A stretch of 11,464 nt of DNA from Hymenoscyphus infarciens (GCA_001414345.1 LLCB01000714.1:1-11464), one strand, 5' to 3'. Numbered from the stretch's first letter, positions 1 through 10,500 are shown. Numbers and translations: made by a program. Notes: a model not told the origin generated them from the sequence alone.

Positions 1-40
1 TTTTATATATAGTATTTATCTTATATAAAATTATTACTCT

Positions 41-108
41 TAGACTTATTATAGTAAGTTATAAGTTAAGCTTAATTTTACTTACTTTTTTTATAATCTA
101 AGCTTTTT
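41..108 (+). repeat. Left arm of inverted repeat
   Basis: The arm includes TTATTATAGTAAGTTATAAG near its outer end and a run of T followed by ATAATCTAAGC near its inner end. It pairs with the reverse complement of 521-589. From TTATTATAG inward, about 60 bp agree with a single T/A difference; the outermost few bases differ by a small indel. Confidence 0.85.
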
Positions 109-520
109 TTTCTTTAAAGCTTTCTCTTTCTCTTCTTTAGAAGATAGTAAATAAAAGTACTCTAAGAGAGACGAGGCTTAGCTAGAAAGAAGTACTATAT
201 CTAATTATCTCTCTTCTATATAATTTAAAGTAAGTATAATAAAAGTAAACTAAAAAATAGATAATTCTTAAAAAATCCTTTTTTAAAAAAATTTTACTAC
301 CTCTATATACTCTAGTAAAGTTAATTAATAAGATATACTAAGATCTTATAAAACTTAAAATAGATATAAAATTATCTATTTTTATTATATAAAGCTTATA
401 GAGTAATAGAGGATATATAGAGCTCTCGTTTTCTATTATCTAGAATATACTAATATATATATTATTATTAATAAATAGATAAAAGAGTATCTAAAAAGAG
501 AGGAAATTAAGAACTTTTTT

Positions 521-589
521 AAAAAGCTTAGATTATAAAAAAAGTAAGTAAATTTAAGCTTAACTTATAACTTACTATAATAAAGACTA
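521..589 (-). repeat. Right arm of inverted repeat
   Basis: This is the reverse complement of the left arm. It begins AAAAAGCTTAGATTATAAAA and ends with CTTATAACTTACTATAATAA followed by AGACTA. Similarity stops abruptly on both sides of the arm, which supports a true repeat boundary. Confidence 0.85.
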
Positions 590-1728
590 ATTACTTAGCT
601 TTAAATTTTAAGATTATATATTACTACTTATTTCTAAGCTCTTACTTCTTTTAAGAGGCCTTTACTTTAAAGACTTTTCTTATTTATTAAATTCTTTAAA
701 AAGCTCTTATAATAGTAGATTAGTAGATATAGATATTATATACTTTATATAAAAACTCTATACTCTTATTCTAATAATACTAAGAGCGCTTCTCTAAAAG
801 AAGCTTTACTACTACTAGTATCTCTTAGAATATAATTTTTTATTAACTACTAGAGATTATTTTAAAAAGTATATTATATTTAATAAGCTTCTAAAAGTAG
901 TATATTCTTTAGAGAGAGTAAGAGTATATATATACTAATTATTTATAGAATCGTAGCGTTTTAGTACTCTACCTCTTATATAGTTTAGCGTAGATAGTCT
1001 TAATAGTTATAATATTAAGATAAATAGATATTATAAATACTAGAATAATTAGAGATATAAACTAGAATATAATATAATAATTTAAAGCTACTTACTTTAG
1101 TATTTAAATATATAGTTATTAGATAATATATATAGAGACTAATATAAGTTCTAGCAGCTAGTAGTATTAAGCACTTATTTTAGTATTCCTAGAAAATCAC
1201 GTTTTTAAAGTAGGACGTATATATTATAGACTTCTACTAACTTCTTCTAGAATTCGGATTTTAATAACCTTATTTTATTAAGAAATATAGTATTTATACT
1301 AGAGTATTAAGAATTTATTATTAGATATACTTTAAGTAAACGCTTATTTAATCTTACTCTTTATTAAAGTACTTATTATTAAAGTAGTTGAAAATCTCTT
1401 AGTACCTTTTATTATAACTCTTTAATTAACTCTTATTTTAAACTTAGTCTTATAAATAGGAAAACTGCTTATTTAAAGAAAGTATTTAATCTTCTTCTTA
1501 AGATTATATTATTAACTTTTATAAAGGCTTAACTTTATAACTAACTAGAGTATTTATAAGGATAGCTATAATATAAGAATTACTTTATATAAATATCTAG
1601 CTTTCTACTTAATTTAACTAAGCTTAAGATAGTATTAATAGTACTAGAAGATCTTCTCTCTACTACTAGTGTAAGGAAACTCTATAAGTCTTTTCTTTTA
1701 TCTATTATAAAGAATAATATACTAATAT
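590..1728. other. No gene supported; RIP-degraded DNA
   Basis: No reading frame here is clearly poorer in stops than the local background. A weak plus-strand frame (codons in register with 1228) runs at about 1310-1470 with few stops and could be the damaged upstream part of the relic that starts at 1729. Over 1228-1728 as a whole, its stop density is close to background. The first surviving CpA of the window is at 1155, so damage is complete to the left of that point. I see no RNA gene or tandem repeat. Confidence 0.6.
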
Positions 1729-2340
1729 AACCTAGAAAATAGAAAGAGTAGAGACTATAATAATAAGAGAAGGGAGTTAGAGGAGGAAGATAAAGATAAT
1801 ATTAATATAGTACTAGCTATACTAAATTCTACTATAACTTTATATCTAATTCTTAAAGTTCTAAAGAAACACCTATTACTAACGCCTTAGAACGTAAAAG
1901 GCTCGAATATACCTATATCTCTTTTATACCTTATAGTAATAGATCTCTTAAATTACTATATTACTAAAGCTAAGCCTATATCTTAATAAATAATACTAAA
2001 GCGTTAGAATTAAAAGACTTAGTATTTAAAAGGTATATCTATATAAGGGCCTACTATAGAGGCTCTAAGTAACTAAGACATATCTTAGTAGTCTTTATTA
2101 GACCTAAAAACACTGAATCTCTTAAATCTAGTAACTTTAAATCTAAAAAACATAGCTTTAAGTGCTTTATCTTAGGAAGTATTCTAACTACCTTATAATT
2201 AAGAGTATATAAATTAGACTTTCTTATAAGAATTAATATAAAATTATTTAAATCTAAAACTCTTAAATGTTTAATATAGAAAAAACGAAGTACTAAATAA
2301 GCCTTTAAGTAGGATACCTCTAATAAGATATAGACTTAGG
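1729..2340 (+). pseudogene. RIP-killed protein-coding relic, family unknown
   Basis: The codon register starting at 1729 is free of stops for about 50 codons, to about 1885. It encodes a highly charged stretch containing the pieces NRKSRDYNNKRRE and LEEEDKDN. From about 1855 the register starting at 1731 takes over and stays nearly open to about 2290, with only about five TAA/TAG in 145 codons. It contains the pieces ALERKRLEY and VVFIRPKNTESLKS. In such TA-rich DNA an unselected frame has about 9% stops, so these runs look like former coding sequence in which CAA/CAG/TGG became stops. The register change near 1855-1890 could be a frameshift, a degraded intron or a ribosomal frameshift site. 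There is no start codon, and I recognise no domain. It is probably a transposon gene, given the RIP context. Confidence 0.45.
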
Positions 2341-2639
2341 CTAGTTATAAGAACGACTTTAAAGCTAATAATAAAAGTAATAGAAAGCTATAGTTAAGTA
2401 TCTAAATCCTTATATTATCTTTATAAAGATTCTCTATAAAGTAGTAAGCTATTAGAAGACGAGCTTACTTAGAGACTATAAGCTATAATTATAATACTTA
2501 ACTAAGTAACTTATAGTATATAGCTAGACTAAGTTATACTAGCTTACTTACAACTACTACTTATAGCCTCTAGTTTACTTTAACATCTATTAGTTTACTA
2601 TATTATTATATATAGTATAATTTAGTAGATATATTTATT

Positions 2640-3310
2640 CTTATATCTCCTTTTAACTTTTCTTACTCTAAAATATTCTTATTTATAATAACTTATATTA
2701 TAATAACTAATATTCCTTTAATACTATTAGCTAGTAGATAACTAGCCTTACCTTATCTAATATATATTACTTTATTAGTACTACTATTAATTAGTAAGTT
2801 ATATCTTCTATTATTTATCCTTACTTTCTAGTTATAAAGCTAACTAGTATAAGTATAGATACTACGATTATAGCTTAATTATTAGGTACTTCTAAGATAA
2901 TCGCTCTTAGCCTACTAGACTATGCTAAGATCTAAGCTATCTTTACTAGTAAGAAGTTAAGTATATAAGAGCTCTCTACTCTCTTAACTAAGCTTTAAAA
3001 GCTTTCTAGACCTAAGCTAGGAGTTTCTAGTTTATAAAACAACGACTCTAACGAGTTTATTCTTAAGGCTAGTAATTATAAATAACTATTTAAGAAATCT
3101 AACTTTAAGAATAAGTTAAGACTTACTCTTAAGATTCTCTAAAACCTTCTATATAAGATCTTTAGACTTACTAAGATTTTTAAAAAGGTTAATATAATTA
3201 AGAAAAGCTATAATAATAGTAAGGCTTATAACGCCTATCTTAATAGCTTAAAGTACTAAATCTAGAAGAGTATTAAAGATTAAAGCTATAAGTAGAGTAA
3301 ATATATTTAA
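2640..3310 (+). pseudogene. Second RIP-killed coding relic, family unknown
   Basis: The codon register containing 2843-2845 is relatively open, best from 2843 to about 3260, where about nine TAA/TAG fall in 140 codons. The conceptual product is rich in Lys, Leu and Ser, with pieces such as LLGTSKIIALSLLDYAKI, LSRPKLGV and NDSNEFILKASNYK. It is on the same strand as the 1729-2340 relic but in a different register. It may therefore be a second gene of the same element, or the continuation of the first after a shift. All interrupting codons are TAA or TAG, as expected if they came from Gln or Trp codons. No conserved motif was recognised and there is no ATG near the start, so the boundaries are approximate. 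Confidence 0.4.
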
Positions 3311-3384
3311 GATACTATTTACTAAGTATAACTATTTACTTTAAAGTATTATCTTATTTACTAACTTTCTAGATTACTATAAGT

Positions 3385-3760
3385 ATAATTAATATTATAA
3401 ACGAGCTTACTACTAAGAAAGCTTTATTTAATATAGGTTTTTAACTTCTTTTTAATATATATTATACTAATTAGCTCTAGGCTAAAAACGTTTACTTTAA
3501 GAGAGAGGTTAAGAAGTTATAAGAAATCGCTCTTTCTAATAGACTTCTAGATAGAGAGACTTTATAAATTCTATTTAAACGTAGTATTAAAAAGAAGTTT
3601 ATTACTACTAATAAAGAGGGAGTTAAGAAGAAGCGTGTTAATTAGTCTTAGAAAATAGAATATAACGTTATAATATGTTAAAAGCTTATTAAATCTAGTT
3701 AAAAGTACTATTATAAGTAAGTAGAGGTAGTAATAATTCTTATTAAAAGTGTTTTTTAAT
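3385..3760 (+). pseudogene. Weak lysine-rich coding relic
   Basis: The register containing 3481-3483 reads a basic, helix-prone sequence with pieces such as NVYFKREVKK, EIALSNRLLDRETL and NKEGVKKKRVN. About 8% of codons are TAA/TAG, only slightly below background, so coding origin rests mainly on the charged, non-repetitive composition. A basic, coiled C-terminal tail of this general kind occurs in fungal pogo/Fot1-type transposases, but I cannot show homology. It lies on the same strand as the preceding two relics and could belong to the same element. Confidence 0.25.
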
Positions 3761-5096
3761 CTATATATATAATAAGGTAATAATAGTATATATAGTAGAA
3801 TATTTAAGATAGATAAGAAATTGTTTATAGAGGAATAGAGTAATATATAATAAATATTAAAAAGTTAACTAATATATGTTTTATAGAGTAGTACTCTATG
3901 CTTTATAATAAATTATTAGTAGGTTATATATTTTATTATATACCTTAGGCTTAGTTAAGTTTATAAGATTAAAGCTTTATTAAAAGTTTAAAACTTTCTA
4001 AGAACTAAACCTATTATAAACTAAACTACTATAGTTAAGCTATAAACTCTTATATAATCTCTGATTTTCTCTTATTAAATTAAAAATCGGCTTCTATATA
4101 AGATACTTTAGAGATTAAAAATATTTAATCTACTACTTATAAATACTAAAATATATCTAAAATAAGTTCTATAATAGAGTTAGATATATAGAGAATTTAG
4201 AATTATTTATATACCTTTTAGTTTATTGTCTTCTTAATTCTTATATTTAATTACTACCTCTATTACTTTAAGGTTCTTAAACTATTTAAAGAGTAGTATC
4301 TATTATTCTTTAGGTTACTATTCTATTATCTACTTAATAAAGTTAATAACTTAGAGATAATAAGCCTAGTTAAAGACTTTCTAGTAGTGTTCTATCTCTT
4401 ATACTCTCTACTTTCTCTTATCTTATAATAATAAATATATCTTTTATAACTATAACATATCTCTATCTATATAAAGTACTACTATTATTATAAAACGTAG
4501 TTTAGCTAATATCTTATATTTAGGCTTAATCTCCTTAGCTAGTAACTAACTTACTTATTTAATTATATAGTATATCTCTAAGGTACGTTTTTAGCTCTTA
4601 TAATTTACTTATAAGGTTACTAGATTTCTATATTATTATAAACTATCTAGGGTATAAAAGATAAGGTATAAAGCTAGTTTAAATTTAATAAACCTACTTA
4701 AAGGTATATAGTAGTCTTAGATTTAGTAGCGAAGTTTAAGAGGTAGAGAAGGAAATTTCTTAAAAGCGGGTTTAGATTAGGGTTAAAGGCTAGTAATTTA
4801 ATATAGAGATCTTTATAATACCTTTATTTTAAAAGCCTTCTTTCTTAATATAAAGTTAGTTGTTTAGATATACTAAAAGAATTAAGATATATTTATAGTC
4901 TTTATATTTAAGGAAAGACTACTAAAAGGTACTAGAATAGATAGTATAGAGTAGAGTAGAAAGGGAATTAGGGTTATGTAAATTATACTAAATGTCTTAG
5001 AGTTAGTATCTTATAGTGTTTATATTAGTATAGTAGTAAGCCTATCTTATATACTAAAGCCTATATAGTAGTATAGGGTTATTTTAGTGTTTATTT
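3761..5096. other. No gene supported
   Basis: No reading frame here is poorer in stops than background. A minus-strand frame from about 4800 down to 4140 looks protein-like once stops are decoded as Gln, but about 14% of its codons are stops, so it is not supported. A few CpA/TpG steps survive near 3820-3900, 4062, 4227, 4388 and 4977-5088. There is no tandem repeat and no RNA gene. Confidence 0.55.
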
Positions 5097-5225
5097 AATA
5101 AGTAAATCTAATACTTACTTTATTATAACTATATAAGTCTTATAAAAAAATAAGTAAATCTAATACCTACTTTAATAAAAATATATAACTCTTACTAAAG
5201 ATAAGTAAATCTAATACTTACTTTA
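5097..5225 (+). repeat. Three-copy 51/52-bp direct repeat
   Basis: The segment TAAGTAAATCTAATAC, followed by TTACTTTA or CTACTTTA, occurs at 5099, 5151 and 5202, giving periods of 52 and 51 bp. The sequence between the copies is less conserved. A possible decayed fourth partial copy (GCTAATACTTAA) lies near 5255. The same core recurs many times at 10719-11464, so this looks like a dispersed family of short repeats rather than a local slippage product. It may be a subterminal repeat of a transposon. Confidence 0.85.
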
Positions 5226-6291
5226 CTAAAAGAATCTTATTAAAGATTAAAAAAGCTAATACTTAAATATATATTTTAAAGTAATATAGATTACTTAAAA
5301 TATTAAACTTCTAGTTAGCTATAAATATATAATATACTTTAGAGATTTATAGTAGTACTTCTTCTTAAACACTTATACTAAGAACGTATACTTAAAATTA
5401 GATAAAACTTAGTACTTTTTAAGGCTTAATTACTAAGAAAGTAGGTTTATAAAGTAGGATTAACCTCTTTATATAGTATATATATATTTAAAGTACTACT
5501 TTTATTAAAAAGTAAAGTAAAATTATATATGTTTTTTACTATTAATATTAAAATTAGATAGGAAAGGCTTTATTTTAAGCGAAATAAGTATTAGTAAGAC
5601 TATATTAATAGGCTCTGTTTTAGTAAGATCTACTAATATTTATATGCCTAGGAAGAAGTATCTTACTCTCTTAATATCTTTATAGTAGGTGTTTAATATT
5701 ATTATAAATTTTAGAAGAGAGTAATAATTTCCTCTACTTATTAGTTATAGGTTACTAAAGGAGGTTAAATTATATAAGAATTTCGAGCTATTACTTTAAC
5801 TTACTCTTATTTAGTATAAGTACTATATATAGCCTTATATATATTTACTTCTTAGAGAATATAAAGAGTAGAGGAAACTAGTTAAGAGGTAATAATAATA
5901 GTTAAATATTAAAAATAAGAGTAGATAAGAGTTTATTTAAGCTACTAGATAACTAATAATTCTAGGTAGAATTTTATAAAGTTATTTAATAAATAAGTTT
6001 AAAATAAACTTTATAGTCTTTAGTTATAAGAAAGGTGCTTTACTAAGATATAATAAGTCTATAACTATTGCTTATTCTATCTCTTATAATATTTCTAAGT
6101 ATAATCTTATAATAATACTATAATTAAATAAATTATATATAAAAAGAAATCTTATAAGAAATAAAGTCCTTAAGACTACTAGTATAACTACTAACTACTA
6201 GTATAGTAAACTAATAAAATATAGAAGTTAGAAGTGTTAGAGAAATAAAAAGAGGAAAGAGGTATAGTATTATATTAAATGCTAGTAAACC

Positions 6292-6305
6292 CTCTCTCTC
6301 TCTCT
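6292..6305. repeat. (CT)7 microsatellite
   Basis: Seven CT dinucleotides in a row follow AAACC. CT/AG steps are not RIP targets, so such a run can survive in this DNA. No function is implied. Confidence 0.9.
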
Positions 6306-6894
6306 AATTAAGCTAAAAGTATAAAAAGGTATATAGTAAATATTATAGATTAAAGTAATAGAAACTCTTAGCTAGTACTCTTACTTATCTTCTTAAGTAT
6401 AGGGTTAGAAAAGAGGACTTTAGTATAAGCGATTAGACCTTTAGATTCCTTTATATTAGTTTAATATTAACGTGCTTATAATACTAGATAACGTTAGTAA
6501 GCTTAAACTAATATTTTATCTAGCTCTCTCTTTCTCTATATATATACCTATTACTATTAATAAGCTTTAAAGAAGGTAGATAGAGTAATTAAAGTTAGTA
6601 AGCTATCTTTATACTTAATTATTAGAGGTAATTTAGAGATAAGGGACTAGATTTTATAGTAAGCTTTACTACTTAATAAGAGTAAGATATAATAGTACCT
6701 AGTCTTAAAAATGTTATTTATATAGGTTTTTAAGAAATTAGTAATACTTAAAGCTTATTTAATATAAGTAAGTAAACGATTTATTTAACTAATACTCTAT
6801 TAAGTAAGTCTTAGCTTTTACTTAGTTAGTAGAAGAGTAGAAAGGAAATTATTAACTTTATATAGAGTAGATTTATAATTTTAGTATATAATAG

Positions 6895-7038
6895 AATTAT
6901 TATTATAATAACTATAGGAATTGTTATTATAATAGATGTTAAAATTATTATTATAATATTAGTAGGAATTATTATTATAATAAATATTAGAATTATTATT
7001 ATAATAGATATTAGAATTATTATTATAATAGATATAAG
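6895..7038 (+). repeat. Six-copy 24-bp tandem repeat
   Basis: Six consecutive 24-bp units share the start AATTATTATTATAATA, with variable last bases (for example GATATTAG or AATATTAG). The second unit keeps two TpG steps (AATTGTTATT and GATGTTAA), showing an earlier, less mutated state. Because 24 is a multiple of three, the array keeps frame. In one register it encodes Asn/Tyr-rich octapeptides, and in another Leu-rich ones separated by TAA/TAG (former Gln). This fits a low-complexity repeat inside a former protein, but the frame is not certain. Confidence 0.9.
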
Positions 7039-7196
7039 TAGAACTTTTATCTTAATATAAATTTAGTTTATTAGAATAGGTAGAATAAAACGAATTAGTA
7101 GAGGAGAGTGTTTATAGGTAGTTTTATAAGCTATATAATATCTAGAGACGTTTTAGAGGAGAGCTAAAGAGTTAATTAGTAGTATATTTAGTAGAT

Positions 7197-9240
7197 ATAG
7201 AAGGGAAGAGTTACTCTATAGTATACTTCGAGAGTATATTATAATAAAATTTTATAGGAGTTAGGAGTAGTTTTTATAAGGTGCTTATTAAGTATAATCT
7301 AATAACTTATAATAGAATAAGAATATATATAATTATTAACCTAAAGCTACTTAGAATATTTAAGAAGAGTAAGGTTATATATTATAAGATTAAGCTTAAA
7401 AGCCTCTTCTCTAATACTAAGTAGGTATTTATTTATAGATTAAAACTTATTAATTAAATTCTAGATATTATATATCTATATTCTTAGTACTTTATTATAA
7501 ATAGTATTATTAGGATTATATATACTATATTAACTAGAGTAATTATAAATCTTTTAAAATTCAAATCTTATACTTAGAGTAAGTTAAAGATACTAGAATT
7601 TAGTATTCTAAGTCTATATTAAGGGAAAAAGTAACTAAAATCATAAGTAATTAATAGAATTAATATAAGGTATAAGAGATTAAGATTAAGAGTAGAGAGT
7701 AATAGATAGCTTTACCTTCTCTATCTTATATTATACTAACCTTATCTAGACACTTAGAGTATTCTCTTTAACTTTACTTTAATAATCTAGAACTTCTTAA
7801 TCTTATAACTCCTAGTTTCCTACTTATAATTAAAAGTCGGTTTATTTATTTAATAACATTCTTATCTATTTATAATATTAACTCTTATTATAGATATATC
7901 TTTATTATATTATATATTACAAATTACTTCTTTAATATATATTTCAAAGATATAGTATATAAGGTATTATTTCTACTTATAGTACTAGTAGTATACTTTC
8001 TAAGCTTATATTAATTTATTACTAAGAATAATAAATTAACTAGAAAGAATTAAAGACTTACTTAGTAACTATAAATATAATATACTAGATAATACTATTA
8101 ACCTAGCTTATAGGCTCGAGAGGTAGGGCCTGTTATATCTTAATACTAAGCTTTAGAGAGGGAATAGTTATACTATTAAAGCTAAAGCTAAGGCTAAGCT
8201 ATCTACTTATATAAGCTCTTATAATACTTAAACTAATAATATATAGAATAATAATACTAGTAAGAATAATAAGAAAGTAGATTATTAGGTTTTATATTTT
8301 ATAGTACCTCTTACTTATATCTATCTAGTTAGAAGATAACTAGAGTATATTAGAAACGTATAATCTTATATAACTAGCTTAGGAAAGAAAGTATATAAGT
8401 TTATACTAATTAAGGCTATAATAGATACCTAGGTTTTAGTCTTATTTATATAACTTAGCTTTAAATAATAAAAGGTTCTTACTTTAAAAGATATTTATCT
8501 CTTTAATATTAATAAAGACGAACTAACTTTATATAATCTAGTAGGTATATCTATTTTAAAGCTATATTAAGAGGTTTCTACTATTTATACTAAAAAATAT
8601 TATAACTTAATCTTTATAATAGTTGTTATAGTAAAAGATATTACTTTATAGCTAGTACTAGTTAATAGTAATAATATAAAGGCTCTTCTATATATTAAAA
8701 AAATTAAGACGCTTATTATAATTAATAATAAATATTTTAATACTACTATTTAAACTCTTCTTAAAGCTAAGTTAATTTATTTATTTAGCTTTATAGCTAA
8801 TAAGGCTTTTAAGGAATATACCTATACTAACTTTATAAGAAAGTGTTATTAGAAGGCCGAAGCTTATAAGAAAGTATATAATAATTTAATAATAGAAGAT
8901 TATAATCTAAGAGTCTTATATTCTATCTTCTTTATAAAAGACTACTCTTTTATATAGAAAACAGATATATACTCTACTATTATTAGTTACTTTAAATTCA
9001 ACGCTAGAGCTACTAAGTCTAGAGCTACTAAGTCTAGAGCTACTAAGTCTAGAGCTATTAAGTCTAGAGCTGCTAAGTTTAAAGCTACTAAGTCTAGAGC
9101 TATTAGTAAGCCTTTAATAACTAAGAAACTTATAAAAGCTAAGAAGGCTAAGAAAATTAAGAGGGAAGGCTCTTCTTAACTAAGGGGTTATCTAAGAAAG
9201 TATAAGGTTCTTAAGATTAAAGACGCTTTTAAGACTATTA
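7197..9240 (+). pseudogene. Best coding relic: long RIP-interrupted frame with Lys/Ala-rich tail
   Basis: One codon register, in phase with 7200, can be followed for about 680 codons. From 8040 to 9240 only about 4% of codons are stops, all TAA/TAG; from 8500 to 9120 there are about five in 207 codons. In-frame GCT is frequent, as in real coding sequence. The 7197-8040 part is weaker, at about 8%. Recognisable pieces include YLVDIEGKSYSIVYFES near the start, KAKAKAKLS near 8185, and NINKDELTLYNLVGISILKL near 8500. A tail of R-A-T-K-S repeats begins at 9006, followed by KAKKAKKIKREGSS near 9137-9178. Basic, repetitive tails occur in DNA- or chromatin-binding proteins, but no catalytic motif or known domain could be seen. 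There is no start codon. I read it as a RIP-killed transposon or repeat-family gene of unknown family. Confidence 0.5.
9006..9106 (+). repeat. 15-bp tandem repeat encoding R-A-T-K-S
   Basis: Six 15-bp units (AGAGCTACTAAGTCT and variants) run from 9006 to 9095, with a partial seventh to about 9106. The units are in frame with the surrounding relic and read RATKS three times, then RAIKS, RAAKF, KATKS and RAIS. Unit five keeps GCTGCT where the others have GCTACT or GCTATT. The ancestral unit was therefore probably R-A-A-K-S, with the second Ala turned to Thr by RIP on the opposite strand. Confidence 0.95.
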
Positions 9241-9549
9241 GTCTTTAACTTAACGTTTAAGAATCTTACTTTTTAGAAGAGTAATATTAAATTCTTATTA
9301 ATAGACTTATTATTACTTTTAACTAAGAAGAACTTACCTCTTAGCTCTTAAATAGTAAGTTTACTCTAGAAACTATTCTGTTTTTATACTATTTTAATTT
9401 TATTAGGCTTTAAATAAGATTATAAAGAACTAGTACTTAATAGTCTAGTTAGCCTTTCTACTAAATTTAGGCTTTTTAGTAATAGCCTTTTTAACTCTCT
9501 TATTCTAGTAGTTTTTAAGATATAGGCTATAATTCTAGATTAGCTTATA

Positions 9550-10024
9550 GCTAAACCTTCTAGTAATTTTAAAGATTCTATTATATAAAAGCTATTAAAT
9601 AGAGAAATTAGTAAGTTTTAGAGCAAGTATACTAGTAACCCTGTTATTAAGGACTAGCTTATTACTACTATAGCTAAAAAATTATTAGATAACTATATTA
9701 CTATACTAGTTGTTAAGAAACCTAATATAATAAATATATTAAATAGTAGTTAGTTTTTAAGTTAGTAAATAGTTATACTAGGATTAGAGGATCTATTTAA
9801 GCTTATTAGTAATAATCCTTTTATTATTAAAAAGCTAATTATAGTTATTATAGCTATAGACTCTATAAGTAAAGGATCTATTAAGAGCGTTTTTAGAGGT
9901 AATAATCTTAATAATAACGTTACTAATAAGGGAAAAGGTAGTATAAAGAAAGCTTAACTACTTATATATAAACGTAATAGTTTTAAGAACTATTTAAATA
10001 ATCTTTTATTTAAGTGTTTTTAAA
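9550..10024 (+). pseudogene. Further coding relic, register-shifted, family unknown
   Basis: In the register containing 9556-9558 the sequence is moderately open, with about eight stops in 158 codons. From about 9790 to 9945 it is free of stops. Pieces include NPVIKD, VVKKPNIINIL, IAIDSISKGSIKSVFRGNN and NVTNKGKGSIKKA. It lies 3' of the 7197-9240 relic on the same strand but in another register. It could be that gene's last exon, a frameshifted continuation, or a separate gene. The frame ends at a TAA just after a TGT codon near 10015-10024. No domain was recognised. Confidence 0.4.
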
Positions 10025-10433
10025 AGATAACTATATTAGTAGTACTAACTTATTCTAGATATCTATATAAGTAGTAATAACTATACTAAAGTATAAGTAT
10101 CTTACTTTTATTATAGTTCTTTAACTAAGGCTCTATTTATAGAATAATTAAGATATTTAAGTTATTATAACTATAGAATATCTCTATTTTTTAATTTTTT
10201 TTCTTAAGTAGAGGTACTTATTAAATATTATTACTAGGGAGTTATTTCTATTAGATTTAACTATTTTCTACTTTATTTTCTTTATTTTCTTCTATTAGAG
10301 AACTATTATAGATTTAGTTAGTAATACTTTATTTTTTTTTTTAAGAAGAATTAATTATATCTTATTATAAGAAGTAATAGAGGCTTAGGAAATATAAGAG
10401 GTATAGACTTAGGAAAATAGATAAAATTAAATA

Positions 10434-10460
10434 AGATAAATATAAACTTTATATTTATCT
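10434..10460. repeat. Perfect 13-bp-arm palindrome
   Basis: AGATAAATATAAA at 10434-10446 is followed, after a single central C at 10447, by its exact reverse complement at 10448-10460. In DNA dominated by TpA, short palindromes arise easily, but 13-bp arms are longer than typical here. No terminator or regulatory role can be claimed. Confidence 0.75.
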
Positions 10461-10500
10461 CTTTTATCTTTATTACTCTCTCTTATCTTAGAAGTAATAA

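Larger units (their letters stand above)
41..589. mobile_element. Candidate decayed small TIR element (MITE-like)
   Basis: Two long inverted arms of about 68 bp, at 41-108 and 521-589, enclose about 410 bp with no usable reading frame. This is the layout of a small non-autonomous DNA transposon (MITE) or foldback element. The arms match almost perfectly although both are RIP-mutated; symmetric RIP of palindromic arms would keep them alike. I could not fix a target-site duplication: TA-rich bases flank both ends, but in this composition that means little. The interior contains only TpA-rich sequence and a few short purine or pyrimidine runs. Other explanations are two opposing fragments of a larger element, or a chance junction of inverted insertions. 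No transposase is visible. Confidence 0.5.
5281..7190 (+). other. Ambiguous decayed frames; possible upstream part of the 7197-9240 relic
   Basis: The plus-strand register containing 5641-5643 gives long protein-like stretches, with no stops at about 5521-5690 and only one at 6001-6180. Pieces include FSYKKGALLRYNKS and LALSFSIYIPITINKL. However, its overall stop density from 5281 to 6240 is about 9%, which is background. A second register, the one used downstream from 7197, is also partly open from about 6540. Read that way, the 24-bp repeat at 6895-7038 becomes Leu/Gln-rich. I cannot decide between them. The DNA is probably the damaged body of a repeat element; no domain was recognised and no boundary can be set. 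Confidence 0.25.

Noticed and set aside
1..30. Small inverted repeat at the very start of the window
   Set aside because: The arms are 9 bp of A/T only, expected by chance in this composition.
4140..4800. Minus-strand frame that reads as a Gln-rich, helix-prone protein when stops are decoded as Gln
   Set aside because: About 14% of its codons are TAA/TAG, more than background. The Gln-rich look is produced by the decoding itself.
5641..5700. ATG at 5644 followed by an open run
   Set aside because: The run reaches in-frame TAG codons within about 20 codons. It is a surviving ATG by chance, not a gene start.
6285..6310. AAACCCTCTCTCT run resembling a telomere-type repeat
   Set aside because: Only one CCCT is present; the rest is a plain CT microsatellite. 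No TTAGGG/CCCTAA array exists.
7265..7330. Possible zinc-finger-like spacing in the relic after the V-D-I-E-G segment
   Set aside because: The required Cys positions are Phe or Val codons that RIP cannot produce from Cys codons. The only TGC in the area lies in another frame.
8400..8460. Ala-Ile-Ile-Asp-Thr reminiscent of a retropepsin active site
   Set aside because: The next codon is TAG, which RIP can derive from CAG or TGG but not from a Gly codon, so the Asp-Thr-Gly triad cannot be restored. The flanking residues do not support a protease either.
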